Shown here piece by piece: positions 11,848 to 27,553 of a stretch of 64,000 bases of DNA. This DNA comes from Cololabis saira (lineage: Eukaryota > Chordata > Actinopteri > Beloniformes > Belonidae). The position numbers and the translations under genes were made by a program. The stretch spans positions 23,150,017 through 23,214,016 of the forward strand of contig NC_084587.1 of assembly GCF_033807715.1 (NCBI RefSeq), given 5' to 3'. The first letter of the stretch is position 1; each line of letters begins with the position of its first letter. The notes under the pieces were generated by a model. That model searched no databases and was not told the origin of the DNA. It saw only the letters and a list, made by a program, of their open reading frames with translations.

Positions 11848-12321
11848 AGGCTTGATTATGGTTCTGCGTTAAATCGATGCTGAGCGTGCACCGCAGGTTG
11901 CGTCACGCACCCCACGGCGCAGGCCACGCCGTGCCTGACGCGCACCTCCCACAAATTGTAACTACGCGTCAAGAGGTCGCAGACCAACACACCGAGAGGG
12001 CTGTGATTGGTTTGCTTGATAGCAACGCATTTCCGGTTCCGGTTCGTGAAGCAGTCGTGAACTTTCAGCACTCTTTTCTTCGTGTGTGTGTGATTTTTTT
12101 GTTTTGTTTTTTTGCACAAAACTTTGTCCTTATCTCTTTGATTCACTGCGTATGGAAAAGTCGGATAAACGATTCAGGAAAAGAACGCACCCCCCTAGCG
12201 CTCTCGGGGGGTACTGCACTGCGGCGAAATGGAGTGACAGAGAAGTCCGAAGGGTTCACGACGGCATCACGGCAGCGGCTTATGCTCTGCTTTGGTGTAA
12301 CGCAGAACCATAATCCAGGCT
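11848..12321. mobile_element. 474-bp miniature transposon, TSD TTA
   Basis: The left end AGGCTTGATTATGGTTCTGC and the reverse complement of the right end, AGCCTGGATTATGGTTCTGC, form terminal inverted repeats. TTA flanks both sides (11845-11847 and 12322-12324). The ends match the 168-bp element at 9565-9732, but the interior is longer and different, so they are two members of one family. The 3-bp target suggests PIF/Harbinger. The open frames inside (for example 11877-12362 plus) have no transposase motifs. Confidence 0.82.
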
Positions 12322-12324
12322 TTA

Positions 12325-15300
12325 TACTCAACACTGATAATGTTTCCAATTGCATCTGTTGACAGTGTGTAATGTACCAGAAAAGAAAAACAATTGTTTA
12401 AGAAACCTTCGCGACACAGTCAACGCATGAATAGAAAACAGGAACTTATTCCAACACATTGCTCAAAATCTATCTGACATGGTGAAGTTGCTGTTCAGAA
12501 ACTTAGATTAGATGCGATCAGCAGAGTGAACTGATAACGTCCATTGATGCACTTGCAAGAGTGCACAATGTGCCTCCGTCTGTCCGAGATACCAACATCA
12601 ACAAAAAATGGTTTTGACTCCATCATTCGGATTATGCTGTTATTTACATTTTACCGCCTATCTCTTGTGGCACTGATGTCAATATAGACCTTGCTTTTCC
12701 TTCAGCAAAAGCCAATGATCAGTTTAATCTGTAGAGTTGTCAGTCACATTCTGTAGTGTTTCACATGGCTGCTTGTGGGATTTAGATTGTGAAAGAGGGA
12801 CTACTTCACTGCTTTTCTGGATCCTCCAAGCAAGCCTATAACCAATTCCTGAGCAAGGCAGCAGCAGTAAAATGAGTAAAAGTCAATCAAGCAATACTAC
12901 CCAGGTCTCTGATCCGCCTGTTAATCGCCCATGAAAGGGGACCTGCTTCAGAAAAAGCAAGATAATTAATATAAAACCAAACTTCCCCACACCCATTAAT
13001 GCAGTACATAATGCCATTCCAGGCAAACACATCATGACCAATGTACTTAAGCTTCGCATCACAGGGCTTTCAGACGGTGATGGCAGATCACAGCGTATCC
13101 AAAATCAGTGATAACTGGCTTTCTCATTGGTAAAACGTTCAGGCAGCTCCCTCAAATTTCCCTGAGCTTTCAAGCACTGCCATTTTGGACAAATCAACGA
13201 TAAGCACACTTGCCTAAAAACACAGAACATACTGTATATGGGAGTTAAATATAGCTGTCTTTTGAAGGGAAGAGGGGTTCTTTCAGATGAGTGATTGCTA
13301 TGATTAGCAGCAGACTTCCTCTCTAGTTCAGACACATACTGTAGCTGACAACTACAGAAGCTGAAAAGGCCAACCGCATAACAGAGAGGTGCATGTTGTG
13401 CCTCATGGGGACAGGTGAATTGGAGCATGATAACTCTGAAGCAAAAGTCTCATCAACTCATCACAAGACCATGTTCCCATCCCATGTGCAATTAGAGAAG
13501 TAGTTTCAATGAGGCAAATGGTTTGTACCCACCATCTTCTTTCAATTGTCAGTTTTTATTGGTGATTATAAACAGCTAAAGTGATAATGTGGTTGCACAT
13601 TTGGGATTTGTCTGGGAAATGTTCTCCTAATCATGTTTCTGCTGGATTTCTGATCATTATACCCTGCATGTGAGCTCCCCTTCCAATTCTCCTCTTCAAA
13701 TATATTGACTATTAACACAATAATTCCATTGATTTTTCTTTACAAGGCCACCAGTAGTAACCCATGTGTAAATACAGCTGCGAGTTTCCTGGAATTTTTT
13801 GGGTGGAAATTGATTTTATCTCATAAACTGGTAGCAAGTGTACCAAATACATGTGATATCAACCCAATCATCATTATACATTTATAGAAGGCATCATTGG
13901 CTACTTTTAACATGATTTAAACAATGCGGAAATTTTCAAACGGTATCTCTTGCAGGATGTTCCTCCCTCCAGTTGTGAGAAAGACTGAAGAATCACTTCC
14001 TGTGAAGAAAATTGGTGGGTAGGGGGGCAGACATAACTTGTTTGCACATTGTCTGGCAAGTTTCATTTGTTAGTGTGTGAAAATGTCTGTTGTCCCCAGG
14101 GTGTTATGGGTCTCCCACAGGTGTTGGTGATAACGCCCCACCTTCTGTGAAAGGTTAGTATTTTTACATGCTGTATTACAAAAGATGTCAGTGAGGTGCC
14201 TGGTTGGTATCAATTTTTATTTCTCCTAAACATAGTAAAATAAACACTGATAAGAAAAGTGACACATAGCTAATTAAATCATGAACGCCTGCAGCCTTAA
14301 AGCCAGGGTTCTCTGGTTGAAGGGTTTTACAATCATGATACTCCACCACCAACCTCTCCTGCCTCATTTTCACGCTTATCACAACAACGCTTTAAATAAT
14401 GAGTGATTATTAGGAATGCAGGCTCTGATAAACCTTTTATGATGTCAAATTCTCTTTCACCATGATGCTCATTTCTATTGCAGCACATGAGGCATGGCTT
14501 TATCTGAAAAGCCATATGTAAGAACTCACACTCCTACAATCAGTCTTTTGTGAATGGCAGTTTGTATTAAAAAAAGCAAAGAAGGTGCATGCATCATTTT
14601 GTGTGTACACATTAATTATACAACTTGCCCCAGGTGACTTTAAATACTGGTAAAAGCGGAGAATACATCTGAACAGTGAAACTGTGGGCCACAAAATGCA
14701 AATATCGTGGACGCATATTAATAACAGATTCAACAGATTTTCTTTCTTCATTTAATAAATGCCTCTTAGTGAAGAAGTGCTTTGATCCTCCTGGTCCCGC
14801 CAGAAGATGACTTGAATGATATTATGGCATATGTGAGATTTCATCATAATTCCCACCAACGTCTAACCTGTGTCATAGGCTTGTTTCAACTTCCACATTC
14901 AATTATTTCCTTGTAAATAAGTGCTGTTCAAATTTAATTCTGTTCTTATTTCTGTTTTGCTGCTTCTGTTTTCAAGTAAGTACAATGATGACATATTTTG
15001 AACACAAAGTGAATGACCTCACTCTAGGATGAGGCTTCTGGCCATGAAGCTCGGATGTGCAAATATACTACATTTTAAACACGGTTGCTATGGGAACAAG
15101 TATGTTTGACATTGTAAGCAGGTTCGTTATGGAAGAAAAGCTTCAGGCAACAGAGCATTAATAATTAGAATTGATGTAAGTGATTATTTTGAATGGACTT
15201 TCTGTAAGTGCATTCATGCATTCACATAGATGTTATTAATCATATTGATTTCTACCATCTCATAATTTTAAAAAACAATCAACCTAGTCACTGTTTATAT

Positions 15301-16139
15301 GAGTCTTCTTTTCATGTTGCTACTGAAATCAACAAGCCTCAGACATGACCAAGTCTGCTCGTACACATTAACGTCTGCATTCTGTTTCTTTTGCCAAGCT
15401 TTTTCTTTGAACCTACTCTCACTTATTTCCAAAATGCAACAAGCTTGTGTATATATCATTTGTCAAACTTATGGTTTGAGGGTCATATAAGGGTAAAACT
15501 GCAGGTGTGTCTGCACTGAACTGTGTACCACCCCTCCAGAGTCTGCTAAACCTCATGAAGTTTCTTTTCCTTTTTTTCAGCAAAGCTGGGGTTTGGATTT
15601 AAAGTCTTGCAAGGTGCTCTTGCCACATGATTTCTTCCAGACTTCAGTCTTAACTCTTAACTTTACCTTCACTGTTTCTGTTACCTCCAAGCTCTTTAAA
15701 ATTTAATCACAAACTATAGAAATTGGCTCTCTAAAACACTTTACTGTCTTTTCCATAGCCTTCATGAAGTCGTTTCTTTGAATATTGAAAGTTCTGCAGT
15801 TGCCTGTAGGAATACGGGATAAGATGGGGTTTTGATGAGACACGGTTTATGGCAACAGCGTATTGTGAAAGCGTTGTAATTGACATCACCGTTCCTAAAC
15901 ATTACTCAGAGCTCAAAATTCTTAAGGGTGTCAAACATTTAGTATGTATGGTGCTCTTTCCTACATTGCGTTCTATACTTTTTTGAAACAAAAATAATAA
16001 CAAATATTCCTTTAAATGTTTAAAATAATATACAATTTTCTGCATTTTGGTTAATTTACTTATCCTATTTAAAGACAGGGTAGGTGATTCTATGCAGTTG
16101 AAACCCAGAAAACCTTTCGTCACATTCAATGAATATCTC
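12325..16139. other. Single-copy non-coding stretch upstream of NR3C2
   Basis: AT-rich sequence without a repeat family or coding exon that I recognise. 12850-13250 is less AT-rich and lacks simple repeats, so it could contain conserved non-coding sequence; this is only a visual impression. The open frames are short and compositionally random. Confidence 0.5.
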
Positions 16140-16141
16140 TA

Positions 16142-16335
16142 AGGAAGAGTATAGGGCCACTGGGAAAAAAAAAATACAATTCTGAGAAAAAAAAGTCAGA
16201 ATTCTGAGGAAAAAAAAGTTATGCCTGACTTTTCTCAGAATTCTGACATTAATTTCAGGATTCTGATAATAAAGTCAGAATTCTGACTTTTTTCTCAGAA
16301 TTGTATTTTTTTTGCAGTGGCCCTATACTCTTCCA
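16142..16335. mobile_element. 194-bp miniature transposon, TSD TA
   Basis: The ends are long inverted repeats: GGAAGAGTATAGGGCCACTG at the left is matched exactly by the complement of the right end. The similarity continues for about 60 bp through A-rich and 'cagaattctgac' words. TA flanks both sides (16140-16141 and 16336-16337), as in Tc1/mariner-type insertions. The interior is tandem 'cagaattctga' with A or T runs. No protein is encoded. Confidence 0.8.
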
Positions 16336-16337
16336 TA

Positions 16338-19272
<2,935 letters not shown>

Positions 19273-19964
19273 GCTGTAACCAGAAGTGAGGGATTGCTGT
19301 GAGAAAAATGGAGGATGGAGGAAAAGAGGTCGTCTTAGAGCTGTATAAATACGCTTATGGGAACAATGATGTCAATTTTACGCACTTATACTACATGTAA
19401 GTAAAAAAAACAATGCAATTTCAGGATATTATAGTTTGGAAATCAATGATATTAAGATAACCTTCAAAACTGGATGACAGAACATGTTTAGGTAGTATTC
19501 TGATAGTCATTTGAAGATGAATTATTTGAGACTGACAGGCGAGGCGGTTAGGTGAATGTACAGAACAGATCAGTGTTTAATAACTCTACTCATGTAGAGA
19601 TCAGCACTTCTGTAAACACTGTAGCACAAATATTCTAATGCAACCTTTAGAGCTAGTCATTATTTAGAAGGCCAGCCTCCATCTGGAAAGTGGCAGACTT
19701 GGCTGTATTCCTGGTGTTGCTGTGGAACAAAAAAAAACTCAGTCTGTGAGAAACTGCAGGACTCATGATACTTTGCAAAGGTGTGCATTTCTCTGGCTTT
19801 GATGATCATTTTATTCACAGACTTGCTTTTTCCAGTGGTGAAGCATAGCCTACATGCTGGTGTTGTGGTAGAGTGGGCCTGTGGTGAGGTTTTCATCAGG
19901 TAGTAATGTCTTACTGACCATGCGGTCCGGAATGCAGGAGCCAAATTCAGGAAATCAGGAGGCT

Positions 19965-20018
19965 GAGTAACAGATATTATTATTATGATAATAATAATAA
20001 TAATAATATCTGTTACTC
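19965..20018. repeat. 54-bp palindrome with TTA/TAA core
   Basis: GAGTAACAGATATTATTA on the left is the exact complement of the right arm TAATAATATCTGTTACTC. The arms meet near 19987 in ATTATTATGATAATAAT with almost no loop. It could extrude as a cruciform or fold as a hairpin in RNA. Such a structure could be a foldback insertion or a self-paired microsatellite. Confidence 0.9.
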
Positions 20019-20273
20019 AAATCTGAAGCAGTGTCAAGGGAGGATATCCAAAACTAAAAGCTGGAAACATAAACCAGCAGAAAGACAAGTAGAGAGACAA
20101 CAAACTAGCAGCAAAGAAAGGGAAGGCAAGAAAATATATATTCATGATGGCTGATGAGACAAAATGAGGACATGGGGGAACAAAGTACTTCAATTAACTA
20201 AACACACAAGTGACAACACTAGTAATTAAAACTGGAAATACTGTACAGCAAAGATTGAACTAAATGAACCTAA

Positions 20274-20834
20274 TGGCCCTTTCGCACTGGTACCACCTCA
20301 GCTCGGTTCTACCCGTTTTGCGCTTTTGCACTAGGGCTGAGACGGGTAGAGCCGCTCCAAGCCGATACATTTTTCTGTAACCTTTCGAGCGAGGTTCTAT
20401 GTGGGCTGAGCCGGGACTATTTCTGAGGTCACCACCCTCCTCGCCAGTGATTGGTCGGGGGGCGGGCCCGTCAAACGTTTGAATAAGGAAGCGGGAGTCA
20501 GCGCGAGGCGACTCGCTGCGATTTTATTATACAGCACAAACGTCTGTTTGGTGATCCAACTCTGAGGTGCAGATGTTCATAAACCTGGTGGCTGTCGAGA
20601 AAATTAAAAAAGCGATGTAGACGGGCTGTTTTTTTCTCAGCCGCTCCCGGCTCCAGCTGATTTCTCATCTCCGCCGACACAAACAAAGGGGTTGCGCAAT
20701 CGAGTACGTCACAGCCGCTTCACCCCACCCCCCCACTTCTCATCTGGCTGTGCAAAAACAGACGGGTGGAGCCGCGTCGAGCCGCGCCGCGCCGCGCCGA
20801 GCCGGGCTGAAGCGAGACTAGTGGAAAAGTGCCA
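20274..20834. mobile_element. 561-bp miniature transposon, TSD TAA
   Basis: The left end TGGCCCTTTCGCACTGGTAC and the reverse complement of the right end, TGGCACTTTTCCACTAGTCT, are imperfect inverted repeats. TAA is present on both sides (20271-20273 and 20835-20837), which fits PIF/Harbinger-like insertion. The interior has GC-rich 'gagccg/cggctc' words, a CCAAT-type ATTGG beside a GC box near 20450, and 'gattttattat' near 20520. The central segment 20380-20530 is the source-type sequence for the fragments at 29220, 34730, 39790 and 47630 in the composite block. No transposase. Confidence 0.82.
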
Positions 20835-20837
20835 TAA

Positions 20838-23079
20838 GAGGTTTCAGGAAAATAAATCTAGCCTTGCCAGCCATACCCAGTCACTTTGAGGATCGTCTCC
20901 CATGAAATAGCTCTGAGACCCCTCCCCTTTGTAGCTAGTTTCACGATTTCCATCACAATGGAGCGGGGGCAGGCTGTAGGAGGTGACCCATACAGGATCG
21001 TACAAGAGCTACTATTCAAAACAACAAAGTTGTATGCAAAATATGGGCAAACCAAGAATGGGAAACACCATTTGGGGGTGGCACAAGGTTAGTTAGCAGA
21101 CCTGCAGCCTTCAAGCGCTTTCTCCAGGTCTTCATACCTCCGCTTTGCAGCCACAACACAATCCACCAAGTTTTGTTTTTTTCTTCCCGCCGGTATATAT
21201 ACCCTTTGTAAGATGTCCTCTTACTCTCTCCTTGATTTTCAGAAAGCCGTGTGGATTGTTAAACTCTATTTACAGTCTAGTTCAAAAAACTGTTTTTGGT
21301 CTAAATCCTTTGATTTCACACCAATGACAACTTATGCGGGGTGAAATTATTTTGGGAGAATTTATTTAAAGCATTAGATTTATTTCTAACGTTATTGATT
21401 GACAGTAGATTCAGCCAATGGCTAGCACCTATCACATCCACAATCATCCGTCACCGCGTTTAGCGAAGCAACCAGCCGTTTGTACACCGTTGTTGGCTGA
21501 ACGGGTCAGTAACTTTTGGGTTCATCGCTGAGAACATGTATATTCGGTATATTCTGCTGTAAAGGTCTGCTGGCAGCTCTGCAGATATTTCGGCGGGGAT
21601 CTGCTGAAGGAACCGATAGCCAAAGCTAACTTTGATTGACATACGGTGGGCGTGTTTCCGTCAGCTTTTTGAGCAACATGGGTACCCTGTATGAAGAAAA
21701 ATGGGCTTTAAAACCGCTCTTCAGAAGCCACTGGGCCACATGACCTAATTCTTTCTTGTTTCTTGTTTTTTACAGTCCATGGGTGAGACCAGAAAACCCA
21801 GGTCTGCAACCTGTGGTTGCCCTGTCATGTGATGTTTTGAGCTTCTTGGGTTGTTTGTATTCTGCAGCCATCTTGCTTGTTTTGAATAGTAGCTCTGGGT
21901 TCCATGGGCCGTCTCCTAAAGCTCGACTGTATGGCTCAGAACAACTTGGATCAACAAGTTTTCACTGCAAAACTGACAGACAGAGCAGAACCTTGAATTT
22001 TTACTGCAATAAAACAATGTATAAACTCTTTTGTCCAGTAAACACAAGATTACACAAATCATTCCATAATGGAAGAACATGAATGAAAAGACCATGTTTA
22101 AAACTTTTCAAAAAGCAGGAATTTTAATTATATGGCCCATGGAATTCCAGCCCTTCATAGCAGATCAGAACTGCTTCTTTAACTAAAAAAGAAAGGCACG
22201 TTTCACTCAACAGCAGGTTTGTACTAATTACAAACTGGCAAAGTTGATAAGATAACTCAGCTTTCAAAGCCAGAAGTCTGTGTGAATAGCCTAAAGTGCC
22301 AGACAACACCTTCTGTTTCGATCGATGGCCATCAACATGCACACCCCCCGTGCATGTGCAAGGCTGCTCTGCTATATATATACACACCAGCCAGTGCCTG
22401 TCTGCCTGAGAGGAAACTCCTCTAACAAACAAACTTCTCTTTCTTTCTCATTTTCTTTTGCCGCCTCATTATCTCTATGCTTGTGAAAAGCTGCAGATGT
22501 GTTCCATGCATCTCAGAGGTTTTGACTTATTTTTAAGATTCGAATTGGGACAAAGTAAATGGGAAAAGGCATCATTACAAAGCAGCAAAAGTAAGCTCTT
22601 TTGTGCTTGTTTGTTTTTTGGGAATAGAACTGCAGAGCAGCAGATAAACTAAGAACATATGTGCTCTGACAGTAGAAATATGAAACACACTTGAACCGGT
22701 TCATCTGCGATGAATATTTCTCCACAGAACGCAACAATGTTATAATTAGTAATGGTGAAGTATGTAGTTTCAATGTTTCATGTGAGATAAAGTGTGATGG
22801 ATGGTTTATTTGACCTACAGTGGCTCTGATTGCGCTGTATCTTTAAAAATATATATTATTAAGTCATTTGTTTATTTATGCACCCTTAAGGTCCCAATTT
22901 TAGATTATTGTTGATTACTGAAATATCTAAAACCAAACCTCATCTTCATGTCTGCAAAGTATTCAGAGGAAGAAACGGTTGGAGAAGAACAGATACATTT
23001 GAACAGATAGATTTGTTGACTTGAAAGCACAATATTTAGTATGATTTCAGTCATTAATTTTCTCTTTTTTTTAATGTAT
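20838..23079. other. Single-copy non-coding stretch, nothing recognised
   Basis: No domain-bearing frame. The open frames at 20886-21092, 21756-22082 and 22124-22432 are short and resemble no family known to me. Confidence 0.5.
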
Positions 23080-23520
23080 TTATCTATCTGTTATCTATAC
23101 CTGCTTGTTCTTATTTATGGGGTCTCAGAGGTCTGAGAGCTAACAGGTCTGTTGGAGAATAGTCCAGCTGCCACCAGGTAAAAGGCAGTTACACTTTGAA
23201 CGGGGGACTACTACTTCACCTGACACTTGTACCCCATTTCCACCGAGCAGCACAGTAAGCAGTTTTTTGTGTTGCATAAATATGATGTCACACTGTTACA
23301 TACAGAGGGAGCGGCTGGCATCTGTTTGACACACCTGGCAGTGGAAATGCAAGCTGGAAATGCTCACTGTTCTAAACTGCACCAACCCAAACTCATCTGC
23401 TTGGTGGAAATGTGGATAGAGACAAACAACCACCCACATGCTCAAGTTTGATTAATCGATTATTCCAAATTGACTCTAACGTGGTTTCCTCCCACTTTGG
23501 ACTGTGGGAGGAAACCAGAG
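23080..23520. repeat. Degenerate dispersed fish repeat
   Basis: The segment opens with 'tatctatctgttatctata' and 'ggtctcagaggtctg'. It ends with 'ggactgtgggaggaaacc', the typical end of a very common fish interspersed repeat as I remember it. The middle is heavily diverged. Family assignment was not checked. Confidence 0.4.
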
Positions 23521-24750
23521 TGCTCTGAATCCCACTCAAGTACAAGCAGCAAGAACAGGTTTCCACAGATGGGCCTCAGCCTGAATTCCGGTCAGGAACC
23601 TTCCATCTTTCTAACTAGGAGGCAGCTCAAATGTCAAGCATTACAATCTACTCTTGACATTAACAATTAACCTTTGACAACACAATCCAACGACAGTTTT
23701 GAAGCTTTAGTATTGTTTTTCAAAACGCATGTGTATCTGAATTTGTTTTCTTTTTTTTCTTTTTCAATCAAGACGTCCCAACCTAATTCCCATCTTAAAA
23801 CTTCTTTCCTGCGTTGCTATATTTTAAGTATGTACTGTATATGTACAGAATGATAACCTTTACAAATTTTATTCTATCTAAGAATTACTTTACAAAAGCT
23901 GGCAAGTCTGGTTCCTCTGTTTTTATTGTTAGTTACTAATTTATTTAAGCTGCAGAACATTGTGCTTTCTTCCTTCAATCAAAGAATCCCATGCCATAAC
24001 AATTCCTTTGATGGATTCTTTCATTTACACATAAAGGACAAAATTATAAGTTTACTTTTATGTTGAATGTTGGAATAAGACCAGGGATGAGAGCTGATAC
24101 TGAACATTTTTTCTGTGTTTTATATGCAGATAATGCTGTGTGTAAAACGTACATGTAGATCACATTTTTCCCTTTGATTCCCTCAGTTTATATCAGCTAT
24201 CCAGCTGGCGGGCATTGTGGATTACATTAAAAAATAAAATCTGTACCATTGGTGACTATAGTTCACCAAGCTGTGTCCAGTGTTCTACAAGCTTGTTGAG
24301 AGATTGTTGGACTGAGTATCATGTTAAGAGAGTAACCCGGCTATTAGTTTAATTACTCGTTTACTTTTTCAGATTCAGAACGTGCGATTTAGGAAACACT
24401 AAAGCAGTTGCATTTTTTTCAAAAGGCAAAATAGGGACATTGATATTTTTTCGGTGACTCGACAGCCGGACACAACATATACAGTATACTGCGTAGCCCA
24501 TCCGTTAAACTGCAGGTCCATGCAGCTCCTGCTGCACAACAGCCTTCTTCAACGTCACATTAACTCTGCACCGCCACATGTTAAGTCCCACCCTACCAAT
24601 TATTAGTCGACAAAAACCTCTATGTGTTTTTCAAAATTGGACATTTGAAAGCTTTTACCATGAAAAATAAAAACTTCTTCATTGAATAAATTGGGTGAGT
24701 CAACGTGCTAATCGGACCCCACCTACATCTCAGCCCAACAGCAGTCACAC
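23521..24750. other. Single-copy AT-rich stretch, nothing recognised
   Basis: No exon, RNA gene or repeat family was recognised on either strand. Confidence 0.5.
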
Positions 24751-24800
24751 TGTCCCGCTGCATAGAGGAGTTAGAGTCTGACTGCTCTATGCAGCGGACA
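24751..24800. repeat. Hairpin with 16-bp stem
   Basis: TGTCCCGCTGCATAGAG (24751-24767) pairs with CTCTATGCAGCGGACA (24785-24800), leaving one bulged C and a 17-base loop. The stem is short for a microRNA precursor, and I do not recognise the arm sequence. Confidence 0.8.
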
Positions 24801-25781
24801 CTTCAAGAACTGGGGTAAGTAAGGCACAAATGTTTGAATTTCCGAGTGATTCTCTGCAGGAGGAAAATGAATTATTCAAACTAGCAAGCAAGAGGAAGTA
24901 TCAGAGGGTTTTTTGCTTTTGCCTCTATCACTTTCACCATGATTAGAAATGTGACGAAAAATATCCGCCTTTATCTTGGTGGTAAGTCTCTGGTGTTAGC
25001 TGAACCTTGTTCTCAGCTGTGAGATGTTTGGCAGGCGATTTTGTGAAAACCAAACAGTTAGTAGTGATCAGGGTTGCTGACTTTCTCGCAGTAAGCATAA
25101 CTTTCATGGACTTTTACATGAGAAGAGAGAGTAACTTATTCTCAGCTCATTTTCAGTTAGATATGAGGCTTCGCTGTATTGAGAGACTCCTCGTTTGAGT
25201 TCATTCCAGGTTCACCACTTCTTCTGGAGTAGTACCATCCTAATTAGATGCACTGATCAACCATACCTGCCTTCTCATGAGGTAGGGGAGCAGTGACCCA
25301 CCTCCAAGTCCATCCTGAATAGCCTCCTCTTTGAATCCCCTCCCTGAATGCAGAGGTTTGTGTGCCCAACCAATCGTAGCAGATATGTTGTTAGGGGCAA
25401 AGGCCAATTGGTCAAAGTAGGTGCGATTCCGAATCAAGAAGATAAACCCAAGGACATCAGTTTGCCTCACCTGTGCCTGAAACTCAACCACTTATACTAC
25501 AAAACAGACCCTCTAGAAACAAAATCATGTATTTAGTAAAAATTGTCTTATCTTAATCAAATATATATTTATCAATGGGTTAAGACATTTTTCTTGCAAT
25601 TTAAAACGAGCAAAATAGTGTAAGCTAGAGAGGATGCAAAGAAAAATATTAAGCTACATTTGTTTTTCTATATTTATGTCTGTCTAAATGTGTGCAGAAG
25701 ATTCAACGCTGAAGTATACCAGAAACCAATGCAAACAGACCAATATCTGCCTTTTGATTTACACGATCCATCACTCTATGC
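24801..25781. other. Single-copy stretch, nothing recognised
   Basis: Short open frames only (25007-25198 and 25348-25536 plus, 25240-25491 minus). None has a recognisable motif. Confidence 0.5.
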
Positions 25782-25975
25782 CAGGGCTCTTCAAAACCGT
25801 TCCTCGAAGGCCACTGTCCTTCATGTTTTGAAAGCTTCCCAACTCTTAACGCACCTTATTTAAATGTATGGGTTCATTAACAGACTCCTGTAGACCTTGG
25901 TGACAAATGCAATTGGTATTAGAGCTGGGAAGAATCTAAAACATGCAGAGCAGCAGCCCTTGAGGACCAGACTTA
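25782..25975. mobile_element. hAT-like miniature transposon, right end eroded
   Basis: The left end CAGGGCTCTTCAAAACCG followed by 'cctcgaaggccactgtcc' and 'catgttttgaaag' is mirrored at the right by 'aatctaaaacatgcagag' and 'cccttgaggaccag'. This is the layout of a common fish non-autonomous element with CAGGGG ends as I recall it. The right terminal CCCTG is missing, so no target duplication can be read. A degenerate relative is at 2605-2765. Confidence 0.55.
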
Positions 25976-26068
25976 AATGGTTCTGTGGATTTTTGAGACA
26001 GCTCAAAAATACTACAGTATCAAAAAAAAGGTAAATATAAACCAGGTTTAAGAAATTATCTGTACTAT

Positions 26069-26172
26069 GTGGTATGAGTATAAGATAAGATGTACTTATT
26101 CGATCCCAGGATTGGGAAATTATTGGGCAGCAGCATAACATACAAGGAACTGACAGTGACAAACTCAAAATA
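26069..26172. repeat. Left half of a dispersed repeat interrupted by the composite block
   Basis: 'gataagatgtacttattcg' with 'gatcccaggattgggaaat' and 'gggcagcagcataacatac' belongs to a common fish repeat that usually reads as a start, a 'gatccc..ggaaatt' core and an A-rich continuation. Here it stops at the head of the first composite element. The sequence at 51789-51850 looks like its continuation, but the joined consensus is from memory. Confidence 0.4.
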
Positions 26173-27553
26173 AATTAAAGCTGCAAGCAGCGATGAACGG
26201 GCCCTCGCACTCACGACCACCGCCCCCCATAAGCATATCAGAAATGACACCACCCACGACTTCCTATGTCAAACCATTCAAAAGTTATAGCAGAAAAAAG
26301 GGACAACCAATCAGAAGAAGAGGCGGGGCTAATTCAGGCCAATGAAGGTCAAGGACTCCATACAGAATCTGATGACACCACCCACGACTCTCTATGTCAA
26401 ACTATTCAAAAGTTATAGCAGCAAATAGGGACAACCAATCAGAAGAAGGGGCGGGGCTAATTTTCACCAATTATGGTCAAGGACTCAATACCGAGTCCCA
26501 TGACACCACCCACGACTCTTTATGTCAAACCTTTCCAAAGTTATGGCAGAGAAAAGTATTCTAGGGGGCACTGTTGAGCCGTTAGGCCATGCCCATTCAT
26601 GCAAACCATGAAATATCAAATTTATCGCCAGGCCTGGCTTGCATGCAAAATTTGGTGACTTTTGGAGAACTATCAAATATGGACCGATCAGATGAAGGGG
26701 GGCGTGCTTTTTGGCGTCTAGCGTCGCCACGGTAACACTTTTGAAAGAGAAAAGTAATGCGCGTAGTCGCAGGATGGAGACGCATATTTTGATGTATAAC
26801 ACACCTGAGTGCACGTTACGGTTTGGGCCGTATTAATTCTCGAAGGAATGGCATATATTGCTCCAAAATTACGTGATTAATTCAGAATGTTCAAAATGGC
26901 CGACTTCCTGTTCGGTTTCGGCCATGGCGCCAAGAGACTTTTCTTTAAGTCGCAACATGATACAGGTGTGTACCGATTTTCGTTCATGTACGTCAAACCG
27001 TATTATGGGGCTTGAGGCACAAAGTTTTTTCTGTCTGAACCAATCAGATGAAGGGTGGGCGCGCTTTTTGGCGTCTAGCGTCGCCACGGTAACGCTTTTG
27101 AAAGAGAAAAGTAATGCGTGGTGTCGGAGGATGGAGACGCACATTTTGATGTATAACACACTTGGGGGCACGTTACGGTTCGGGCCGTATTAACTGCCGA
27201 AGGAATGGCATAAATTTCGCAAAAATGACACGATTAATTCAAAATGGCCGACATCCTGTTCGGTTTCGGCCATGACTCCAAGAGACTTTTCTTTAAGTTG
27301 CGCCATGATACAGGTGTGTACCGATTTTCGTGCATGTACGCCAAACCGTATCGTGGGGCTTGAGGCACAAAGTTTTCAAGGGGGCGCTGTTGAGCCATTT
27401 TGCCACGCCCATTAATGCAAACCATTAAATATCAAATTTTTCACCAGGCCTGACTTGCATACAAAATTTGGTGACTTTTTGGGCACGTTTAGGGGGGCAA
27501 AAAGGCCTTCCTTTTGTCAGAACAATAAGAAGAAGAAGAAGAAGAAGAAAAAG
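26173..27553 (+). mobile_element. Composite element E1
   Basis: Head at 26173, then three ~128-bp units, two tandem internal units and an end in 'ctttttgggcacgtttaggg' followed by a GAA-rich tract (27526-27552) instead of TAA. Its central part (from 26858) is closest to that of E10 (from 50828), the element at the other end of the block. It lacks the tRNA-like module and the hairpin tail. Confidence 0.8.

Noticed and set aside
13221..13240. Steroid response element near AGAACATACTGTATA
   Set aside because: Only one half-site matches the consensus AGAACA. The second half deviates, and such half-sites occur by chance.
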